Numbered from the stretch's first letter, positions 1 through 9,480 are shown. The stretch is DNA of 64,000 nucleotides from Affinundibacterium baiyunense (GCF_018139645.1 NZ_JAGSPM010000001.1:310001-374000); one strand, 5' to 3'. The notes: a model not told the origin generated them from the letters alone. Translations and numbers: made by a program.

Positions 1-2000
1 AGAGGATTAGTCTCCAGCTGCGGTGCTGATGGCAACCAGCCCAGACGTTCAGACTTGGCGTTCATATCGATCATGCTCATGTGGCTAATCTTGGACTTAT
101 CTGCGGTCGGTGCCAGAATTTCATCCATCGCCAATTTCTCATGACGCCATTGGCTAGTGTGTGCATAGAAGAAGCTGGTACCATTCATCTGGCGTGCAGG
201 ACGTACCCAATCACTAGCAAATGCCAATGGTGCCCAGCCAAATTGTGGACGCAGTTTTTCTTGACCCACATAATGTGCCCAACCACCACCAGATTTGCCG
301 ACGCAACCGCACATCATCAGCATATTGATAATGCCGCGATAAATCATATCGTTGTGGTACCAGTGATTCAGCGCCGCACCAACGATCACCATGCTCTTAC
401 CTTCGGTGTCATGCGCATTCTGTGCGAACTCACGTGCTACCTGGATCACCAAATCACGTTTGACCGTCGTATGCTTCTCTTGCCATGCTGGTGTGTACGG
501 CACGTCATCATCATAGGACGTAGCAACGGCACCACCTAAGCCTTGATCAACACCGTAGTTCGCCATTGACAAGTCGTAGACCGTGGCGACTAAGGCGACG
601 CTACCGTCTGCCAGCGTGACACGTTTTGCAGGCAAATTACGCTGCAACATATCATTGGCATCAGCACCACCAAAGTAGCTAAAGCCGACACTGACGATCT
701 CATCGTGTTTGCCGATCAAGCTTAATTGCGGGTCAATTTCGCGACCGGAACCGCCATCCTTGGCTTCCAAATTCCAACGACCAACTTTCGCACCGTCATC
801 AAACTTGCCTTCACCCCAGCGATAGCCGATAGAGCCATTGGGTGAGACGATAGTGCCTGTTGTCTCATCAATCGCCAACGTCTTCCAATCGCCATTATTC
901 GCTTCATCCAAGCCGCCTGGCATCTGTGACGCGCGCAGCATTTGATCCGGCACATAACAACCATTACGCTCAACCAAGCGCACCAACATTGGCATATCGG
1001 TATATTGCTTAACATAGCTACGGAAATAAGCTGATTTATTCTCTAAATGGAATTCCTTCAGGATCACGTGACCCATCGCCATCGCGAGTGCGGCATCCGT
1101 ACCCTGCTTAGGCGCCATCCAGATATCACCAAATTTGACCATCTCGCCGAAATCGCTAGAGACAGCCACCGTTTTGGTTCCCTTGTAACGCACTTCCGTG
1201 TAGAAATGGGCATCTGGTGTCCGTGTTTGCGGCACGTTGGAACCCCAGACCATTAAATAAGTAGAGTTATACCAGTCCGCTGATTCAGGTACGTCAGTTT
1301 GTTCGCCCCAGACCTGCGGGCTAGACGGCGGCAAATCACAATACCAATCGTAGAAAGAAAGTGGCACGCCACCAATCAAAGACAAGTAACGCGAGCCCGC
1401 AGCGTACGACACCATCGACATCGCTGGAATCGGCGAGAAGCCCACCACGCGGTCAGGGCCAAATTTCTTGATGGTGAAGGCGTTCGATGCCGCAATGATT
1501 TCTTGCGCCGTATCCCAATCGGCACGCACAAAGCCACCCAAACCACGCACAGACTTATAGCGTGTCGCTTTTTCTGGATTTTGACTAATCGCTTCCCATG
1601 CTTGGATCGGTCCCATAGTCTTACGTGCCTCTTGCCACATTTCCATCAAGCGACCACGTATCATAGGATATTTGACGCGCTGCGCAGAGTACACATACCA
1701 GCTATACGAAGCACCACGCGGACAACCGCGTGGCTCATGATTTGGCAAATCAGGACGGGTACGTGGGTAATCAGTTTGCTGAGTTTCCCAAGTAATCAAA
1801 CCATTCTTGACATACACCTTCCACGAGCAAGAACCGGTGCAGTTCACACCATGCGTAGAACGCACGATCTTGTCATGCTGCCAGCGGCTGCGATACGCAT
1901 TCTCCCACTGTCTATCCTCATCCACCACCGCACCATGTCCGTCAGAATAGGTGGATTTCACCTTAGACATGAACTTCAATCTATCCAGAAAATGACTCAT
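1..2000 (-). CDS. narG: Nitrate reductase alpha subunit NarG, N-terminal half (cut by window edge)
   Basis: Catalytic subunit of the membrane-bound respiratory nitrate reductase, which reduces nitrate to nitrite with electrons from quinol via NarH and NarI; it binds Mo-bis-MGD and a 4Fe-4S cluster. About 666 of the usual ~1250 residues are present. The frame opens MSHFLDRLKF and contains the cluster motif HGVNCTGSC plus a later Cys in RGCPRGASYSW, and YDWYCDLPP, whose Asp is the molybdenum ligand in E. coli NarG. The ATG at 2000 has a GGAG ribosome site 6 bases upstream and matches the family's usual start. No frameshift was seen. The rest of the nar operon must lie left of the window. The gene follows the ubiUVT cluster on the same strand, which suits a role in anaerobic growth. 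The identity is firm. Confidence 0.97.
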   Translation of the reverse strand, partial: MSHFLDRLKFMSKVKSTYSDGHGAVVDEDRQWENAYRSRWQHDKIVRSTHGVNCTGSCSWKVYVKNGLITWETQQTDYPRTRPDLPNHEPRGCPRGASYSWYVYSAQRVKYPMIRGRLMEMWQEARKTMGPIQAWEAISQNPEKATRYKSVRGLGGFVRADWDTAQEIIAASNAFTIKKFGPDRVVGFSPIPAMSMVSYAAGSRYLSLIGGVPLSFYDWYCDLPPSSPQVWGEQTDVPESADWYNSTYLMVWGSNVPQTRTPDAHFYTEVRYKGTKTVAVSSDFGEMVKFGDIWMAPKQGTDAALAMAMGHVILKEFHLENKSAYFRSYVKQYTDMPMLVRLVERNGCYVPDQMLRASQMPGGLDEANNGDWKTLAIDETTGTIVSPNGSIGYRWGEGKFDDGAKVGRWNLEAKDGGSGREIDPQLSLIGKHDEIVSVGFSYFGGADANDMLQRNLPAKRVTLADGSVALVATVYDLSMANYGVDQGLGGAVATSYDDDVPYTPAWQEKHTTVKRDLVIQVAREFAQNAHDTEGKSMVIVGAALNHWYHNDMIYRGIINMLMMCGCVGKSGGGWAHYVGQEKLRPQFGWAPLAFASDWVRPARQMNGTSFFYAHTSQWRHEKLAMDEILAPTADKSKISHMSMIDMNAKSERLGWLPSAPQLETNP

Positions 2001-2378
2001 CTCAAGCTCCTTAATATGCGAGCGGTGAACCTGATGTTCACGCCACTTTGACATGATCAAATTTTAGTTACATATATGTATTACGCCCATTCTTCGGAGC
2101 GGTGCCTAAAAGCAGGCGTTGGCACTAGACTGAGATAGTTCTTTAGAACTAGGTCGATTTTCTCGAGCGTTTGAAGATTGACTTGACTTAAGCTTGTAGA
2201 AAATAGGTGAAGAAATATCGACAAGATGTTGAGTTCTTCATTCCCTCATCGATAATAAAAAAGGATCATTTTCATGAGCCTCCAGTTAACAAAAATCTCT
2301 ATTTAATCGCAAAAAATAGTATTGGAAGTGCAAGCAATGAAGCCCTGCTCCCTTCCTCTATGCAGACCATTAACGTTG
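2001..2378 (-). promoter_or_regulatory. narG upstream region
   Basis: This 378-base stretch before narG has no convincing gene. It holds two small inverted repeats. TTTGACATGATCAAA (2047-2061) resembles an FNR/CRP-type site but has a 5-base spacer between the TTGA/TCAA halves instead of the usual 6. TAGTTCTTTAGAACTA (2136-2151) is a perfect 7-2-7 palindrome. An FNR or NarL-type control of narG is expected from the family, but no textbook site can be pointed to. Confidence 0.4.
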
Positions 2379-2771
2379 TCAAATTTGTTCATTTTCTAGT
2401 TCACTTAAACGATACACTTCAAGCAGGCCCTGATTGACCACTCGTGCTATGAGCGCTCGCTCCTCAGGCTGCGCATCGACATGAAATCGTTTACGTGCGC
2501 CCTCTTGATTTAAAATCAAATGTACCGTGGCCGTTATGCCAGCCTGCGCCAGGCAAGCTTTCACGCAGGCTAGTGCGCAGCCATCTAAAGCTAAAATGGG
2601 ACGGCCAGATTGTGCAAGTTTTTGCAACGATGGCACACCACCGCCCACCCCGCTAATACAAGACATTTGCGCCCGCCCGGCTCTGTCCAATTCCAATGCA
2701 CAGTCGTTAGCCAGTTGGGCGACACTGGAGCATCCTGAGCATGAATATACCAGTGGTAGTTGTTCTAACAT
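2379..2771 (-). CDS. DGC-domain putative zinc-binding protein
   Basis: A 130-residue soluble protein rich in conserved cysteines: YSCSGCSS near the N-terminus, MSCISGVGGG in the middle, then LDGCALACVKACL. This cysteine layout is that of the DGC (aspartate-glycine-cysteine) family, presumed metal-binding, whose biochemical role is not established. The ATG at 2771 is preferred over an upstream in-frame start because GAGG lies 8 bases before it and the protein then begins directly before the first cysteine motif. It sits 43 bases downstream of ubiT and upstream of narG on the same strand, so it may be cotranscribed with the ubiquinone genes. Any link to anaerobic quinone or molybdoenzyme chemistry is inferred from this position only. 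Confidence 0.8.
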   Translation of the reverse strand: MLEQLPLVYSCSGCSSVAQLANDCALELDRAGRAQMSCISGVGGGVPSLQKLAQSGRPILALDGCALACVKACLAQAGITATVHLILNQEGARKRFHVDAQPEERALIARVVNQGLLEVYRLSELENEQI

Positions 2772-2814
2772 ATGATGATCCTCACCGACAAATGCTATAC
2801 AAAGCTGCAAACTA

Positions 2815-3279
2815 CTATACTGATCCCGTATTCAAACCCGAATTCAGTTTTTCTGCGAGCAGATTCAACCATGCTGGACGTTCACTCGCATCGATCCAAT
2901 ATTTCACCGCAATGCCTAGCTCTGTATCGCCTTCGATTTTTAAGCGACGGCGAAAGAATAAAGTGTCGGCGTCTTCCATGGCAGTTGCCAGTCTCAAAAA
3001 ATCCATCGCACAGGCGCTCAGACTGACGTCGGTAGTTTGATGTTGGATGGCTTTAAAACGACCATGATCACAACGAAAGCAAAGGCATAGGCCGAGATCT
3101 TCGACGTAGATTCGAAAAGTTTTGTCGTATAAATTTTCTGGTGCGACGAGCCAGCTGCGTTGTCGCGCCAGCGCCAGCGCCAACATCAACATTAAAGGTG
3201 CGCTGGCAACAGGTGAAGGCAAGTGTCGGCCGATTTGGCCAAAGACACGGGGAAAACGAAAATCAGTGAGGTTCATCAT
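2815..3279 (-). CDS. ubiT: Ubiquinone biosynthesis accessory factor UbiT (SCP2 domain)
   Basis: A 154-residue SCP2 sterol-carrier-domain protein of the UbiT (YhbT) type. In E. coli UbiT is thought to bind ubiquinone intermediates and is needed for oxygen-independent ubiquinone synthesis. The assignment rests on the SCP2-like length and pattern and on its place directly after ubiV, from whose stop codon it is 9 bases away, suggesting translational coupling. Two ATG codons open the frame and no strong ribosome site is visible, again consistent with coupling. It lies on the minus strand between ubiV and the DGC gene. Identity is strong from context, moderate from sequence alone. Confidence 0.85.
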   Translation of the reverse strand: MMNLTDFRFPRVFGQIGRHLPSPVASAPLMLMLALALARQRSWLVAPENLYDKTFRIYVEDLGLCLCFRCDHGRFKAIQHQTTDVSLSACAMDFLRLATAMEDADTLFFRRRLKIEGDTELGIAVKYWIDASERPAWLNLLAEKLNSGLNTGSV

Positions 3280-3288
3280 AGAATAAAT

Positions 3289-4194
3289 TTAGTTTGCATG
3301 AATTGGAATCGTTTGCCATTGCATGCCTGAACTACCGTTCCAATAGCCATTGCAGCGCTCTGATTGCGGCGGCAAAAATGCAGGTTCAATCACCGCTGCT
3401 TGTTCGCGGCGGCGTGCGGTATCAAAGGCGTGGACGATTTTTTCCATATGGTTGGACTGCACTTGCAGACGCAAGATATCGACTTGCAAGTTTTTGAGGG
3501 CAGGAATTTGTGCACTCAAATCCAAGCAATTCGCGCTTTGGGTTTGTATGCCGTTAATGGTCAGGAAATCGCTGTGCTCGCGGGTTTGTAATGCCAGTCC
3601 ATCGGGATAATGTTCACAGCGAAACTCGCAACTGTCTTTGCGCAGGCGATGATGGCGGGCAGTGAAGCAGCGAGAAGAGAAGGCGAGCGCCATGCGTCCC
3701 CATACTTGCACTTCTGTTTCTAAACCAACTGGCCGTTGCGCCTGCAATACCGCCAAATCCGCACCACCTAATTCTATTGGCGGGGTAAAGCGCATCGCGC
3801 CCAATTCACGCAACCAATCCAAGGTGCCAGTGTGATATACATTTAAATGTGGTCCCGCGACAAAAGGCCGTCCTTGCATTGCACGTACGGCGCTAAAATC
3901 ATTCGCTTCGATTAGAAAATCTTCCGCGACCGCCGCATCAATCAATTTATGCATGGCTCGTCGATCAGCTTCGTTATCAATCAAAGTTAAGCTTGAAAGC
4001 ACCACTTGTTTACCCGCATCGCGACAAGCTTTCGCCAAACCAATCCAATCCGGCAAACGCATCACATGCCGACGCGAACAAACAACTTCGCCCAGATAAA
4101 TAATATCCACAGGCCAGTTCATCGCCTCTACATAAAACTGCATCGTGGCTTCTTTAGACCAGTAATAAGACAGTGGTGCGAGGGATAGTTTCAT
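3289..4194 (-). CDS. ubiV: Oxygen-independent ubiquinone hydroxylation protein UbiV (U32 family)
   Basis: A 301-residue U32 peptidase-family protein. With UbiU it forms a heterodimer carrying 4Fe-4S clusters that takes part in the three hydroxylations of ubiquinone synthesis without oxygen. The four cluster cysteines of E. coli UbiV have counterparts at C39, C176, C189 and C193, with the same 13- and 4-residue spacings among the last three. It begins [12 protein letters not shown], typical of UbiV. It lies 185 bases downstream of ubiU, all on the minus strand; no terminator is evident in that gap, so one transcript is possible. No strong ribosome site is seen at the start. The protease name of the family is historical and no protease activity is implied. 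Confidence 0.93.
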   Translation of the reverse strand: MKLSLAPLSYYWSKEATMQFYVEAMNWPVDIIYLGEVVCSRRHVMRLPDWIGLAKACRDAGKQVVLSSLTLIDNEADRRAMHKLIDAAVAEDFLIEANDFSAVRAMQGRPFVAGPHLNVYHTGTLDWLRELGAMRFTPPIELGGADLAVLQAQRPVGLETEVQVWGRMALAFSSRCFTARHHRLRKDSCEFRCEHYPDGLALQTREHSDFLTINGIQTQSANCLDLSAQIPALKNLQVDILRLQVQSNHMEKIVHAFDTARRREQAAVIEPAFLPPQSERCNGYWNGSSGMQWQTIPIHAN

Positions 4195-4379
4195 AAGGTC
4201 TTTAAGTTTATATTTTCAAACAAACAGTAGAACGACGACTAGTGAATCTAATACGTCATAATCGCGCTCAGGAATTCGACTCTATGGATGCAGGGCTAGC
4301 CGCCAAGCACAGCATTTCGGCGGTATTGCGAGCATTGGCAACACCGTAATCTGCCCTAAATTGGATTTACAAACTACGC

Positions 4380-5384
4380 TCATTTCCAGGGGCGTTCGAA
4401 TGCTCCTTGTGTCACCTGCGCTCCCTCAGCATGTTTCGCCAAGGTCGCGTTCCAATCCGGCCTTGCTGTATATCGCTCAGGATCACGTTCAGCTGAATCC
4501 AGCGCTGCGCGCAAAGTCCCAACCACTTGTGACACATAATTTGGACTACGTTGACGACCTTCAATCTTGATCGCTTTCACGCCCATTTTAAGCAACTGCG
4601 GCAGCAAGCCGATGGCATTCAAACTGGTCGGTTCTTCTAAAGCGTAATCGACTTGCCCCTCTACTTCAAAACGACCTTTGCACAGTGTCGGATAACCAGC
4701 CGCTTCGTTAGGTGCATAGCGGTCGATTAAGGTGCCGCTCAAACGCGCGGATAAAACCTTGTCTTTTTCTTCCCAGCTAACAGCATGACCAGGCGAGCAT
4801 ACGCCTTTATTATTCGGTGAATCACCCGTGACATAACTCGATAACAAGCAACGTCCTTCAGCCATCACACATAAGCTACCGAAGCCAAACACTTCAATTT
4901 CAACCTCGGTCTGACGAATGATTTTTTCAATTTCAGTCAGTGTTAATACGCGTGGCAAAACAGCGCGACGTATGCCAAATTGTTCGCGCATCAATTCGAT
5001 TGCATCGACCGTGGTGGATGAACTTTGCACAGACAAATGCAAACGCACATCAGGATAACGATGACGTGCGTAAGCCATTAAACCAGGATCCGCCAAAATG
5101 ATCGCGTCAGCACCTAGCAGTACCGCGGTATCGATGGCAGCGCGCCATTCGTGCGCCATTTGCGCTTGCGGGTAAGTATTGATCGCGAACAGAACTTGTT
5201 TGCCGCGGTGGTGGGCATATTCCACGCCAAGCCGAATGTCGGCATCGGTAAAATTGAGACCACCAAAATTACGTGCATTGGTGGCATTGCGTAAGCCTAG
5301 ATAAACGGCATCAGCGCCTTTGTCGATGGCTGCTTTGAGTGCAACTAAGCTGCCGGCAGGCGCTACGAGATCGATTGTTTTCAT
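4380..5384 (-). CDS. ubiU: Oxygen-independent ubiquinone hydroxylation protein UbiU (U32 family)
   Basis: A 334-residue U32-family protein, partner of UbiV in anaerobic ubiquinone hydroxylation. Cysteines at 172, 179, 196 and 235 have the spacing (7, 17, 39) of the 4Fe-4S ligands of E. coli UbiU, in the contexts GSLCVM, GRCLLSSY, VCSPGH and YPTLCKGR. The N-terminus APAGSLVALKAAIDKGADAVY is characteristic. A TTG two codons upstream could also start the frame, but the ATG at 5384 gives the usual length. First gene of a ubiU-ubiV-ubiT-DGC series that runs toward narG; the 286-base region upstream (5391-5676) must hold its promoter, but I could not identify a clear FNR site there. Confidence 0.94.
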   Translation of the reverse strand: MKTIDLVAPAGSLVALKAAIDKGADAVYLGLRNATNARNFGGLNFTDADIRLGVEYAHHRGKQVLFAINTYPQAQMAHEWRAAIDTAVLLGADAIILADPGLMAYARHRYPDVRLHLSVQSSSTTVDAIELMREQFGIRRAVLPRVLTLTEIEKIIRQTEVEIEVFGFGSLCVMAEGRCLLSSYVTGDSPNNKGVCSPGHAVSWEEKDKVLSARLSGTLIDRYAPNEAAGYPTLCKGRFEVEGQVDYALEEPTSLNAIGLLPQLLKMGVKAIKIEGRQRSPNYVSQVVGTLRAALDSAERDPERYTARPDWNATLAKHAEGAQVTQGAFERPWK

Positions 5385-5676
5385 GCGCAAGATGGTAGCG
5401 ATACGCTGTAGGCGTGTCTTTGTCTTAGGTCAATGAAATCATGGATGCACCAAACAGTAACAAAGGTTGGCAGGTGCAACCTACTTCATGCACTATGAAG
5501 TTCTGTTACTAGATATCTAGTAATGCCGCAAAAACATAATTCAAAAATCTTGAACATCAAACTTAGCCAACCACAAGTGTGTCGTCAACGACTACCTAGA
5601 TGAAATTCATTACTCCCACCGATCTGAAGATCGTCAACACCAAGCATTGAAAACCATCGCAATCATAAACAATGGT

Positions 5677-6867
5677 CTAAGTATCGAGCGGTTTATCAAT
5701 CTGCATACGATACAAAGTAGCGATCAAATCCGTTTGTGTAATCACACCTTGCAACTCGCCACTCGAATTCAAAATCGGAACAGAATGCAGACCAAGATCG
5801 GTAAAAAGCGCCACCAGTTCAAGGATATCGGAATCGTCTACTTTAGCCTGGACTGAAGTGTTCATGATATGACCTGCAACTTCATATCTACTACCAGTCA
5901 AACGATGTGCATTTTCCAGCAATTGCCGCAAACGCAGGTCAAAATCATGGTAAACATCAAGACCCGCATTTTTTAAGAAATCAATGAGGCTTATTGTTCC
6001 AATCACTTTTCTTTGATCGTCAATGACTGGCAGTGTTTTGACTTTATGGGTTCGTAATAATTGCCAACACTCTTCGAGCCTCGTTTCAAACTTAACTGTG
6101 ACGACATGGCGTGACATGATTTCACTACACCGAATCACTCCGTGTCGCCGACGTTGCACTTGTATCTCGGTATTCGTAATCAATGTTTGTAAATCAGTTC
6201 GACTAATATCGAGTAATTTTCCGTGCTTAGCCAAGATAACATCGAGATCAGCGCTGGTAACACCTAATCTAGCGCTTATTTGCGGATCGCCTGTTCGATG
6301 CAAATTCTCGCTTAATCTTGCCGATTGCGGATAATTCACCTTTCGCAAATGGTGGAAACCTACCGCAATGATGACCAAACAAGTCGACTGCAGCATAACG
6401 GATTCCAATACAAAATACCATTCAAGACGCTCTATTTGTGTCCATCCAAGCACTGCCAAAAGTGCAACCGCTCCGCCTGGTGGATGTAGGCTACGCGTAG
6501 CAAACATCGCCAAGATCGAAAGCCAAACAGCAAGCGAGGCCACCACTGGATGATGGCCTAAAAAAGCCGCGCACGCGACGCCAATACTAGCGGATATAAA
6601 ATTGCCAAAACAAACCGACCAAGGTTGCGCTAAAGGGCTAGATGGTAGGGCAAATATGAGTATAGAAGTCGCTCCCATTGGCGCTACCAATAAAGGAATC
6701 GAACCAAATCGTCCCCAAATTAAATAGCTGGATAGAGTCGCGAATAACAAACTCAATAAAGCACCTGAAGCAACAACGAAACGTTCCTTATGCCCCAACG
6801 TGGTTGGTAGAGGAAGGAATCGTCCCAATACTGCTTTAACATCAGAAAGATAGAAGCTTTTACTCAC
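5677..6867 (-). CDS. HPP-family membrane protein with two C-terminal CBS domains
   Basis: A 396-residue inner-membrane protein. Residues ~30-175 form a four-helix HPP domain carrying the signature LHPPGGAVALLAV; residues ~245-390 are two CBS domains, which in other proteins bind adenine nucleotides and regulate. HPP proteins of plants and cyanobacteria have been reported to transport nitrite, so a nitrite or anion transport role next to nitrate reductase is plausible but inferred. The start is a GTG at 6867 with GGTGA 7 bases upstream. The gene is on the same strand as the ubi and nar genes but 292 bases from ubiU. Confidence 0.88.
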   Translation of the reverse strand: MSKSFYLSDVKAVLGRFLPLPTTLGHKERFVVASGALLSLLFATLSSYLIWGRFGSIPLLVAPMGATSILIFALPSSPLAQPWSVCFGNFISASIGVACAAFLGHHPVVASLAVWLSILAMFATRSLHPPGGAVALLAVLGWTQIERLEWYFVLESVMLQSTCLVIIAVGFHHLRKVNYPQSARLSENLHRTGDPQISARLGVTSADLDVILAKHGKLLDISRTDLQTLITNTEIQVQRRRHGVIRCSEIMSRHVVTVKFETRLEECWQLLRTHKVKTLPVIDDQRKVIGTISLIDFLKNAGLDVYHDFDLRLRQLLENAHRLTGSRYEVAGHIMNTSVQAKVDDSDILELVALFTDLGLHSVPILNSSGELQGVITQTDLIATLYRMQIDKPLDT

Positions 6868-7377
6868 TAGATAATCACCAAGATTTGGTATTAATACGTC
6901 AACTGGTAGTCAGCTTAATGTTCCACTGGTTCTGTCTTATCTCCAAGTGATTTCCTTGTGATAGATCAATAAAATCAAACGCAGAATAAGCCCAGAAGCG
7001 ATTGTGATAATAATCATTGATGAAGCCAGCTACGCAACTGATAATAATTTCACTGGCGCTGGCATGTCTGAAGCCGCAATTTGCTTTCAAAATCGATGCG
7101 AAAGTCCTGGTTCTTAATGAATGCTTGCTTGCGCCACAGCCACTTTATGTCGTACTCCCTAGCGATATAGCGAACTTAGCTTACGATTTTTCAGAAATTG
7201 GGGCATGCCAATTACAGACTACTTTATTGTGATCGCAAGACTGTCTCGATACGAACTTACGAGCAAATCTGCCAAACGAAGATTTGGATGAGACAACGCC
7301 GCAAACCTTTCCCAAACCATTCTCCGATTTAATATTTCTACAGAATTATTAGAGCACATTGCAACGTATCTAAAGAC
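6868..7377. promoter_or_regulatory. 510-base gene-poor gap with a Fur-box-like site
   Basis: GATAATAATCATT at 7006-7018 is a 6-1-6 match to the Fur consensus (GATAAT-N-ATTATC). A plus-strand frame of about 70 codons starting at 7020 (MKPATQLIIISLALACL, leader-like) begins inside that site, but it has no ribosome site and no family resemblance, so it is not called as a gene. A minus-strand frame at 6899-7090 is likewise unsupported. Nothing else was seen. Confidence 0.35.
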
Positions 7378-7896
7378 TTAGATCTTACCGCTTGGCGAGC
7401 TGTAAATAGCTGGTGCAAAGAGTCGATGTACTGCAAGAGTGCAAAACGCAATGGTCGCCACATATCCCATTAAAAATACAGGAAATGGTAGAACACCGTA
7501 ATCTAATGGCTTAGCCACGCCTAAAAAGCTTCCATACAGTAAACTGCCAGTCGAAATGCCAAACATCAAATTGCGACGTGCCACCGAAGCAGTTCGCATG
7601 GTTTTTTGAATCATGAATGATGTGACTCCCCATATCAAGACGAGACTAACCTTTGTCCATAATTTTGGATTGTTTAGATATTCAGAGAGACTGCTCTGAT
7701 AGATGCCTGCAACGATCAAGAGCGCGCCTGAGATCCACAAATGTGTTTCACCCCACGAGAAAATCTTTCGCCAAAGTGGCTGACTGATTTCGTCACCTCG
7801 GATGACACGAGAGAAATGAAACACCGACATCATCGCTGCAACAGTCGCAATTACATGATAGAAAGCGGCAAAAGCAATAATACATTTAGTGACCAT
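7378..7896 (-). CDS. Small polytopic membrane protein, function unknown
   Basis: A 172-residue protein with about five hydrophobic segments: near residues 6-27, 50-68, 82-98, 118-132 and 138-158. No family could be named with confidence. The ATG at 7896 is chosen over a TTG at 7917 because it follows the stop of the DUF1513 gene by only two bases, implying translational coupling. It therefore shares the transcript of that gene and the Fur-like site upstream of it, which suggests a role in iron or heme metabolism. No metal-binding motif stands out apart from scattered histidines in the first half. It could be a permease-like partner or a redox membrane component. Confidence 0.7.
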   Translation of the reverse strand: MVTKCIIAFAAFYHVIATVAAMMSVFHFSRVIRGDEISQPLWRKIFSWGETHLWISGALLIVAGIYQSSLSEYLNNPKLWTKVSLVLIWGVTSFMIQKTMRTASVARRNLMFGISTGSLLYGSFLGVAKPLDYGVLPFPVFLMGYVATIAFCTLAVHRLFAPAIYSSPSGKI

Positions 7897-7898
7897 AT

Positions 7899-9056
7899 TC
7901 AACTCATCAAAACCCAATGATTATCAAGTGCCATCGGCTTTGGCCATGCCAAAAATGCTGGTTTTGCATTAATGTGCCACCGAATCAGACCAACTGCAGT
8001 CGCGACTAAGACGCCACCTCCTGGCTGAGGCCCACTCCAATCAGTCAAGGCATATGCTTCATCCATCTCGACAATCGGCAACAATTTGTCGGGCTGCCCT
8101 GGATGCCACAGCTGCGCAATCCCAGCTTTGTTACTGGAAAGTGCAAATCCACCATTCCAAACTGAAGTGATGTCTCCTGCATAACCATGTCCATCATTCT
8201 CACGGCTAGGCGTACTTAATTTTTCTCCGTCGAAAACCGCCAATATCGGCGCGGTGGCGCGTTGAGTCCGCTGGTCATGCTCTGCTTGCATAGCGATGCC
8301 TAATCTAAGTTTGCCATCCATTGGCGAACGACTCCAAGCAATATGACGCATACTTAGACGCGGGTCATCCAATGCCCATCGTTCCATTTGATGCCCATTT
8401 TGACCATCTAGGCGGACCAGACTAGAATCCATACGATGCAAGTCGTACTTCTTATCTGACAGCGAGCGTCGCACCCCGCCATTGGCAATCAAGAGTCTGC
8501 CCGCCTCGTCAATCAGCGCTTGGTGTGGTTCAATACCACCACTTGCCCACTCATCAATTTTTTTGAGACTTTGAGGATCACGTACACCGATGCGTCCCTG
8601 ATCATTTTTATAGTCGATCTCTGTTGTGTAAAGCAACTCTTTACCTGCAACGATATGGCCACTTAAGCGAACACTTTGAGATTCAGCTGTGACATCGATT
8701 TGTTGCACAATTTTGCCTTTGCCGTCGCATCTCATGAGCCACGTACCGGGACGTACACCATTGACTAGCAATCCACCACCGACTTCAGATACCAAACCGT
8801 GTGGGCGCGTAGGCAGAGCGACCTGATAACGAATTTCCAAAGTCTTGCGCTCCCAATTTGCAGCTAATACACCGGCATAATGTGTGTCGTCCAACTTAGG
8901 TCCGCGCCAAGAGGCCCCGATGAGGGTTATTTGCTCACTGTCCCCTTCGAACTCCCCCTTCTGAAACCTAGGGTTCATAGAAAATGATGTCTGTGGTACC
9001 AAGCCAAGTGCAGCAAGAGAATACAGGAAGTGGCGACGATTTAAAGAGGTACTCAT
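7899..9056 (-). CDS. DUF1513 protein, exported, Fur-associated
   Basis: A 385-residue protein with an N-terminal signal (NRRHFLYSLAALGLVPQTSFS) resembling a twin-arginine or Sec leader, so periplasmic or lipid-tethered. The body has repeated beta-propeller-like segments (HGLVSEVGGG, HIAWSRSP, GYAGDITSVW). It resembles DUF1513 proteins, which commonly occur with imelysin-type iron uptake genes; their biochemical role is unknown. The ATG at 9056 is preferred to an upstream frame extension because the leader then sits at the N-terminus and the Fur-like site at 9099-9117 falls in the promoter. Its stop is two bases from the next gene. The expected imelysin and di-heme oxidoreductase partners are absent here. 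Confidence 0.78.
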   Translation of the reverse strand: MSTSLNRRHFLYSLAALGLVPQTSFSMNPRFQKGEFEGDSEQITLIGASWRGPKLDDTHYAGVLAANWERKTLEIRYQVALPTRPHGLVSEVGGGLLVNGVRPGTWLMRCDGKGKIVQQIDVTAESQSVRLSGHIVAGKELLYTTEIDYKNDQGRIGVRDPQSLKKIDEWASGGIEPHQALIDEAGRLLIANGGVRRSLSDKKYDLHRMDSSLVRLDGQNGHQMERWALDDPRLSMRHIAWSRSPMDGKLRLGIAMQAEHDQRTQRATAPILAVFDGEKLSTPSRENDGHGYAGDITSVWNGGFALSSNKAGIAQLWHPGQPDKLLPIVEMDEAYALTDWSGPQPGGGVLVATAVGLIRWHINAKPAFLAWPKPMALDNHWVLMS

Positions 9057-9098
9057 AGTAGAAATAGCATGATCTATGATCGTTGAAAAATATAAATG

Positions 9099-9117
9099 TA
9101 AATCATTCTCATTTATA
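9099..9117 (-). promoter_or_regulatory. Fur box before the DUF1513 gene
   Basis: Read on the minus strand the site contains AATGAGAATGATTTAC, one arm of which is identical to the Fur box of the divergent heme operon. It lies about 45-60 bases upstream of the DUF1513 start codon, a normal operator position. Iron repression is inferred. Confidence 0.7.
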
Positions 9118-9480
9118 TTTACAATGACTTGGATCAAAAGAAACACACTTCATCAACAGAGATGCCCAGTTGAAGCGACCAAGATCGCTAAGCTATTTCT
9201 TTAAATAGTCGCGCAAACAACTTTGATTGGCCGAATTCATTTGGGCACTAATCTGCCCAATTTGCCAGACATAACTTTAAAAAATCTAAGAAATGTAAAA
9301 TTCCGCCAACACTAACCTCATCAGAAATGGAGAGATTCAAACGCACAAGTATATTTCTCAGCGCCATTATCGCCTCCCGCATCAAAGCGAAATAGAGATG
9401 CCTACCCTAATTTGAGAGTAAGTCCTTATCCTTTTTTCGATACATATTTCATGAATATAGAAATCAATTGATCTCAATCA

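Noticed and set aside
81-2051. Several plus-strand open frames, one of 250 codons
   Set aside because: They lie antisense to narG, whose minus-strand frame is continuous and matches NarG throughout.
2047-2061. FNR box before narG
   Set aside because: The TTGA and TCAA halves are 5 bases apart, not 6, so the match is not good enough to call.
2207-2437. 76-codon plus-strand frame
   Set aside because: No ribosome site, no family resemblance, and it runs into the antisense of the DGC gene.
7020-7232. 70-codon frame with a leader-like N-terminus
   Set aside because: Starts inside a Fur-like site, has no ribosome site and no known relatives; kept only as a remark in the gap entry.
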